DNA from: JBAZOY01 sp041648505
GTDB taxonomy: Bacteria; Desulfobacterota; Syntrophia; Syntrophales; CG2-30-49-12
Direction of reading: 5' to 3'
Length of the DNA stretch: 9,481 nt
Assembly (NCBI GenBank): GCA_041648505.1
Contig: JBAZOY010000079.1
Location: forward strand, 1 to 9,481
A model generated the notes under the pieces. That model saw only the letters and a program-made list of their open reading frames with translations, did not search any database and was not told where the DNA came from. This document shows positions 5,648-9,481 of the stretch, piece after piece (position 1 is the first letter of the stretch; every line of letters begins with the position of its first letter). A program made the translations under genes and the position numbers.

Positions 5648-7234
5648 ATGGGAAAAGAGGAACACAGCGAAAATTCAAGGGTCGCCAGAGCCGCTGGAGT
5701 CGTGGGAGCAGCCACCATGGCAAGCAGGATATTCGGCTTTCTCAGGGATATGGTGGTGGCTGGATTCTTCGGTGCCGGTCTGGCAACCGACGCATTTTTT
5801 GTCGCCTTCAGAATACCAAATCTTTTAAGGCGCCTCCTCGCAGAAGGCTCTCTGACAGTATCCTTTGTCCCCGTATTTACAGAATACCTGAAAAAAAAAT
5901 CGCGGGAAGAGGCCTTCGAACTGGCCAATATAGTCTTTACCGCCCTCTCGATTATTCTGGTAGTTGTCTCCCTGATCGGCATAGTATTTTCTCCGTTTTT
6001 CGTTACCATCATGGCCCCCGGCTTTACAAAGATTTCCACCCAGTATGATCTTGCCGTACATCTCACCCGTTTTATGTTTCCTTATATCTTCTTCATCTCT
6101 CTCGTGGCTCTTTGCATGGGCATTCTGAATTCCCTGAGGCATTTCGTCGCACCCGCCCTCTCCCCCGTCGTTCTTAATATTTCCATGATCCTGGCTGCTC
6201 TCACACTGCGGGGATTATTCAGAGAACCGATCTTTGCCCTTGCCGTCGGGGTCATGATCGGGGGTATTCTTCAGCTTGCCATGCAATGGCCTTTTCTGGT
6301 CAAGATGGGCGTCAGGATAAGACCAGACTTCAGGTTCAGACACCCAGGAGTCAGGCAGATAGGACGTCTTCTAATCCCGACATTCATAGGGTCAGCGGTT
6401 TATCAGCTCAACGTTTTCATCGGAACGATACTGGCCTCTCTCCTTCCCAAGGGGAGTGTATCTTACCTTTATTATGCAGACAGAATCGTTGAATTACCAT
6501 TGGGAGTCTTTGCTATTGCCGTTGGCACGGCAGTATTGCCCAGCTTCTCAGAACAGGTTTCTACGGCAGATTTTAAAAACCTCAAAAAAACCATTTCTTT
6601 TTCTCTGAGATTGATTTTTTTTATTTCTATCCCGGCAACAGTAGCCCTGATTTCTCTTCGTGAACCCATAATTTCCGTTCTTTTTCAGAGAGGAGCATTT
6701 CATGCACAGTCAACTATCCTTACCGCGCAGGCCCTGCTATACTATGCCGTTGGTCTCTGGGCTTTTTCCGTCATCAGGATTATTGATGCGGTTTTCTTCT
6801 CCATTCAGGATAGAAGATCTCCCTTAAAAGCTGCCTTCGTAGCCCTTTTTGTAAATGTTATTTTCAGCATTATTCTGATGTTTCCTTTAAAGCACGGCGG
6901 TCTGGCCTTAGCCACATCAATAGCCTCTGCTGCCAACGTCATCATGCTGGCGGTGATCTTAAGGAGGAAGATCGGGAGATTTTTAGACGGGGAGTTCTAC
7001 CGCTCTCTCTTCAAGGTCTCTCTATCATCCTTTGCGATGTGGATAGCAATAATGCTGGTCGACTATATAATCCCCTGGAAAATCGAAGAACCCTTCAATG
7101 AAAAGCTTCTATATCTCGTAACGTGTGTCATTGTGGGAATGGCCACATTTATCATCGCCTCCTTCATGATTAAAAGCCCGGAAATGAAGATGGTAGGCGA
7201 CGCGGTAAAGAGAAAAATGGGATTGAGATATTGA
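5648..7234 (+). CDS. murJ: Lipid II flippase MurJ (MviN family)
   Basis: The 528-residue polytopic protein has the length and about 14 hydrophobic segments of MurJ, which moves lipid-linked peptidoglycan precursor across the inner membrane. The N-terminal signature is clear: SRIFGFLRDMVVAGFFGAGLATDAFFVAF followed by RIPNLLRRLLAEGSLTVSFVP. Residues known to be essential in E. coli MurJ are all kept at a constant offset of nine: Arg27, Arg33, Asp48, Arg61 and Arg279 (for Arg18, Arg24, Asp39, Arg52 and Arg270). The last lies in the YYADRIVELPLGVFAIAVGTAVLP segment. The ATG at 5648 gives a typical short cytosolic start, but no SD precedes it. It lies 60 bp after the DUF167 gene and is probably co-transcribed with yggT. 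The protein appears intact. Confidence 0.96.
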   Translation: MGKEEHSENSRVARAAGVVGAATMASRIFGFLRDMVVAGFFGAGLATDAFFVAFRIPNLLRRLLAEGSLTVSFVPVFTEYLKKKSREEAFELANIVFTALSIILVVVSLIGIVFSPFFVTIMAPGFTKISTQYDLAVHLTRFMFPYIFFISLVALCMGILNSLRHFVAPALSPVVLNISMILAALTLRGLFREPIFALAVGVMIGGILQLAMQWPFLVKMGVRIRPDFRFRHPGVRQIGRLLIPTFIGSAVYQLNVFIGTILASLLPKGSVSYLYYADRIVELPLGVFAIAVGTAVLPSFSEQVSTADFKNLKKTISFSLRLIFFISIPATVALISLREPIISVLFQRGAFHAQSTILTAQALLYYAVGLWAFSVIRIIDAVFFSIQDRRSPLKAAFVALFVNVIFSIILMFPLKHGGLALATSIASAANVIMLAVILRRKIGRFLDGEFYRSLFKVSLSSFAMWIAIMLVDYIIPWKIEEPFNEKLLYLVTCVIVGMATFIIASFMIKSPEMKMVGDAVKRKMGLRY

Positions 7235-7447
7235 CTTCAAATGGTCGAAATGGTAAGTGGTAATCTCTATCCATACGATCACCAATGTCGCAAACATCTT
7301 CTTCATGTTTTGGGACTATACCCTAAATTACCCGCTACAGAAGGATGGAGAGTTGTAAAGTTGTATTAATTGGCGCTCAAAAATGTTTAATTCGCGCCTT
7401 CTGAATCCAAAATTCACTATTTTGCAAAGGTCTCGAATGGTAAAATC

Positions 7448-8725
7448 ATGCTTGATATAAAATATCTGAGACAGAATATAGATTTTATAAGGGAAAAAAT
7501 GAGACAGCGGGGTCAGGACCTCGACTTGGACAGGTTTCTTGGCTTAGATGGAAAAAGGAGAGATTCCATCCTGGAAGTGGAAACCCTGCGAAGTGAGAGG
7601 AATACCGTCTCAAAAAAGATCGGCGAAAAAAAGAAACGTAAGGAGGATGCCTCTGCGCTGATCACCAGGATGGAAGAGGTATCTACCCGGATCAGGGAAC
7701 TTGATGACTCTCTGAAAAAGACAGATGATGAATTTAACAGTCTCCTTATGATTATTCCTAACATTCCCCACGAATCGGTTGTTCCCGGAACAAACTCTGA
7801 GGACAACCCCGTGGTAAGGATGTGGGGAGAAGCTCCGCGATTCGATTTTCCGCCAAGGCCTCACTGGGAAATAGGCGAAAATCTGAACATCCTTGACTTT
7901 GCCAGGGGAGCGAAGATTGCAGGAGCAAGATTTACCCTTTATCGCGGGATGGGAGCTTTGCTGGAGCGGAGCCTTATTAACTTTATGCTCGATCTCCACA
8001 CTTCCGAACACCATTATACTGAAGTTCTGACACCTTTTATGGCAAATAAGGAAAGCATGACGGGAACAGGACAGCTTCCCAAATTTGCCGATGACTTGTT
8101 CAAGATAGAAAAAAATGATTATTACCTCATCCCCACGGCCGAGGTGCCCGTCACCAACATGCACAGGGAAGAGATCCTTGATGAAAAAAAGCTCCCTCTT
8201 TACTATGTGGCCTATTCTCCATGTTTCCGTTCAGAGGCAGGTTCCTATGGAAAGGACACGAGGGGATTAATCAGACAGCACCAGTTCAATAAAGTCGAAC
8301 TCGTTAAGTTTACGGTACCGGAAAGATCTTACGATGAACTGGAAAAATTGACTACTGATGCCGAGGAAGTCTTGCAAAAGTTACATATCCATTACCGGAC
8401 GGTGAGCCTCTGCACCGGAGATATTGGCTTTTCTGCCGCTAAAACCTATGATTTGGAGGTATGGCTGCCCGGTCAAAACACCTACAGAGAAATATCGTCA
8501 TGCAGTAATTTTGAGAGTTTTCAAGCCCGGAGAGCCTCCATCCGTTTTCGGCGCACTGAAGGCGGTAAAACAGAATTCGTCCATACCTTAAATGGTTCCG
8601 GGCTGGCAGTAGGTAGAACTGTGGTAGCTATCCTCGAAAATTACCAGCAGGCCGACGGAAGTGTGGTTATACCCGAGGTCTTAAGACCGTATATGAAGGC
8701 TGACAGGATTATACCGGCAGGATAA
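7448..8725 (+). CDS. serS: Seryl-tRNA synthetase
   Basis: The 425-residue enzyme charges tRNA-Ser (and tRNA-Sec where present) with serine in the cytosol. It starts with the family's MLDIKYLRQNIDFIREKM and has the long antiparallel coiled-coil arm that grips the tRNA variable loop (about 30-100, rich in Lys/Glu heptads). The class II core follows: motif 1 around LTPFMANKESMTGTGQLPKF (194-213), the serine-binding TAE loop (230-232), motif 2 FRSEAGSYGKDTRGLIRQHQF (260-280), the SSCSNFESFQARR segment (350-362), and motif 3 LNGSGLAVGRTVVAILENYQ (381-400). All are complete. The gene stands 213 bp after murJ, so may have its own promoter, though I see no convincing one and no T-box or tRNA-like leader. 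No SD lies at a normal distance; AAAGG at 7426-7430 is 17 nt upstream. Confidence 0.97.
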   Translation: MLDIKYLRQNIDFIREKMRQRGQDLDLDRFLGLDGKRRDSILEVETLRSERNTVSKKIGEKKKRKEDASALITRMEEVSTRIRELDDSLKKTDDEFNSLLMIIPNIPHESVVPGTNSEDNPVVRMWGEAPRFDFPPRPHWEIGENLNILDFARGAKIAGARFTLYRGMGALLERSLINFMLDLHTSEHHYTEVLTPFMANKESMTGTGQLPKFADDLFKIEKNDYYLIPTAEVPVTNMHREEILDEKKLPLYYVAYSPCFRSEAGSYGKDTRGLIRQHQFNKVELVKFTVPERSYDELEKLTTDAEEVLQKLHIHYRTVSLCTGDIGFSAAKTYDLEVWLPGQNTYREISSCSNFESFQARRASIRFRRTEGGKTEFVHTLNGSGLAVGRTVVAILENYQQADGSVVIPEVLRPYMKADRIIPAG

Positions 8726-8743
8726 AACAGAGAACTTTTAAAA

Positions 8744-9433
8744 TCATCTAACTGCAACACGGGAAACATCTTTCTCGAGTTTTTTCCTTATAGTTTCAAA
8801 TTCCTCGTATGAGTAAGTTGTCTGCCCAAGAAATTCCTGGTCTAATGTTTTTGTAGGAACAAACGGCTGCAATACATATAGACGGGCATTCTTTAGCAAC
8901 CTTCCGATATGAAAAAGGTCGTTCTTTGTCAACTGCGATCTTACTACCGTGGTACGAAACTCGTACTGAATACCTGAGTGGACAATTGACTCAATACTTT
9001 GTTCAATTTTATCCTCGCAAATCTGAGCCCTGGTGACTGTCCCATACTTTTTTAGCGGTGCTTTTACATCCATGGCAATATAGTCGACCAGTTCATCTTT
9101 GATGAGTTTAGCTAAAACCTCAGGATGGGAACCATTTGTATCAATTTTGATCAGGTACCCCATTTTCCTAATGTGTTTTATGAATGGGATTAAATCAGGC
9201 TGAATGGTCGGCTCACCACCGGTAATGGTTACCGCATCAAGTTTACCCTTGCGGGTTTTTAAAAATGAGTAAACTTCCTCCTCTGGCAGGCATTGTCCAT
9301 AAAGTTCGGGATTCACCAGTTCCGGATTGTGGCAATAGGGACACCTGAAGTTACAGCCCTGCGAAAAGACAATGGCACAAATCTGTCCCGGATAATCAAG
9401 CAGCGAAACTTTTTGCATCCCCCCGATCTTCAT
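8744..9433 (-). CDS. nrdG: Anaerobic ribonucleotide reductase activating protein (radical SAM)
   Basis: The 229-residue protein is a radical-SAM enzyme. The cluster-binding motif C-x3-C-x2-C is at Cys27, Cys31 and Cys34 (GCNFRCPYCHNPELV), with the SAM-binding TGGEPT at 71-76, IDTNGSHPEVL and DYIAMDVKAP. The opening MKIGGMQKVSLLDYPGQICAIVFSQG and the overall length fit the longer NrdG type found in anaerobes. That type uses a [4Fe-4S] cluster and SAM to make the glycyl radical on class III reductase NrdD, allowing dNTP synthesis without oxygen. NrdD is not in the window and might lie upstream on the minus strand. ATG at 9431-9433 matches the family N-terminus; AAGGG lies about 14 nt before it, a weak SD. 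It converges on serS with 18 bp between the genes and no visible terminator. Other radical-SAM activases share this layout, so the NrdG name rests on overall resemblance. Confidence 0.88.
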   Translation of the reverse strand: MKIGGMQKVSLLDYPGQICAIVFSQGCNFRCPYCHNPELVNPELYGQCLPEEEVYSFLKTRKGKLDAVTITGGEPTIQPDLIPFIKHIRKMGYLIKIDTNGSHPEVLAKLIKDELVDYIAMDVKAPLKKYGTVTRAQICEDKIEQSIESIVHSGIQYEFRTTVVRSQLTKNDLFHIGRLLKNARLYVLQPFVPTKTLDQEFLGQTTYSYEEFETIRKKLEKDVSRVAVR

Positions 9434-9481
9434 CTAAAAAGTAAATACCCTTCGCAAATTGTATTCTTCCTGTTTTCCCTT

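Noticed and set aside
7241..7369. 42-codon plus-strand frame between murJ and serS
   Set aside because: No SD, no recognisable family, and length within chance expectation. It cannot be excluded as a small gene but is not supported.
7235..7447. Possible T-box or tRNA-like leader before serS
   Set aside because: No T-box sequence, tRNA-like cloverleaf or terminator hairpin is visible; only a 5-bp GGCGC/GCGCC pairing (7372-7376 with 7394-7398).
7610..8164. 184-residue minus-strand frame inside serS
   Set aside because: It is antisense to conserved class II synthetase motifs and has no recognisable features.
1..9481. CRISPR array, prophage or defence island
   Set aside because: No regularly spaced repeats, Cas, phage structural or restriction genes are seen; the only defence-like genes are the toxin-antitoxin genes at the left.

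Overview
The window looks like a chromosomal stretch of an anaerobic Gram-negative bacterium, most likely of the Desulfobacterota (former Deltaproteobacteria), possibly Syntrophales-like. This is inferred from the yggT / DUF167 / murJ / serS order, an NrdG-type radical-SAM activase, and the general look of the proteins. No rRNA, tRNA or other taxonomic marker is present, so the placement is tentative.

Left part (1-1360), accessory. The window opens inside a PIN-domain (VapC-like) toxin gene, of which only the C-terminal half is present. Eleven bases after its stop is a structured site (200-269) with the arm lengths, spacers and extrahelical base of an integron attC site, so the toxin gene looks like an integron gene cassette. 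Next comes a complete type II toxin-antitoxin operon: a Phd/YefM-like antitoxin (466-747) and a ParE/RelE-like toxin (744-1076) overlapping by ATGA, with its own promoter and a strong Shine-Dalgarno sequence. The operon lies between two imperfect 66-bp direct repeats (315-380 and 1276-1341, 54/66 identical, no gaps). The second copy lies in the leader of the ATPase gene.

Middle (1361-4946). A full-length P-type ATPase of the SERCA-like (IIA) type carries a complete set of candidate Ca2+ ligands. Convergent to it is a Cys-rich, probably metal-binding protein of unknown function on the minus strand. Two adjacent inverted repeats (4595-4628 and 4636-4658) lie beside its likely start. The second is followed by T7 and looks like a plus-strand intrinsic terminator. 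The 4680-4946 gap holds a possible short coding remnant and the yggT leader.

Right part (4947-9481), housekeeping. On the plus strand, yggT (membrane protein), a DUF167/YggU gene and murJ (lipid II flippase) are closely spaced and probably form one operon concerned with envelope growth. serS (seryl-tRNA synthetase) follows after a 213-bp gap. A minus-strand anaerobic ribonucleotide reductase activating protein converges on serS. Several of these genes lack a clear Shine-Dalgarno sequence.

I did not find a clearly new multi-gene system. The best leads are the attC-like site behind the PIN toxin, the repeat pair around the toxin-antitoxin operon, and the paired hairpins at the Cys-rich gene.
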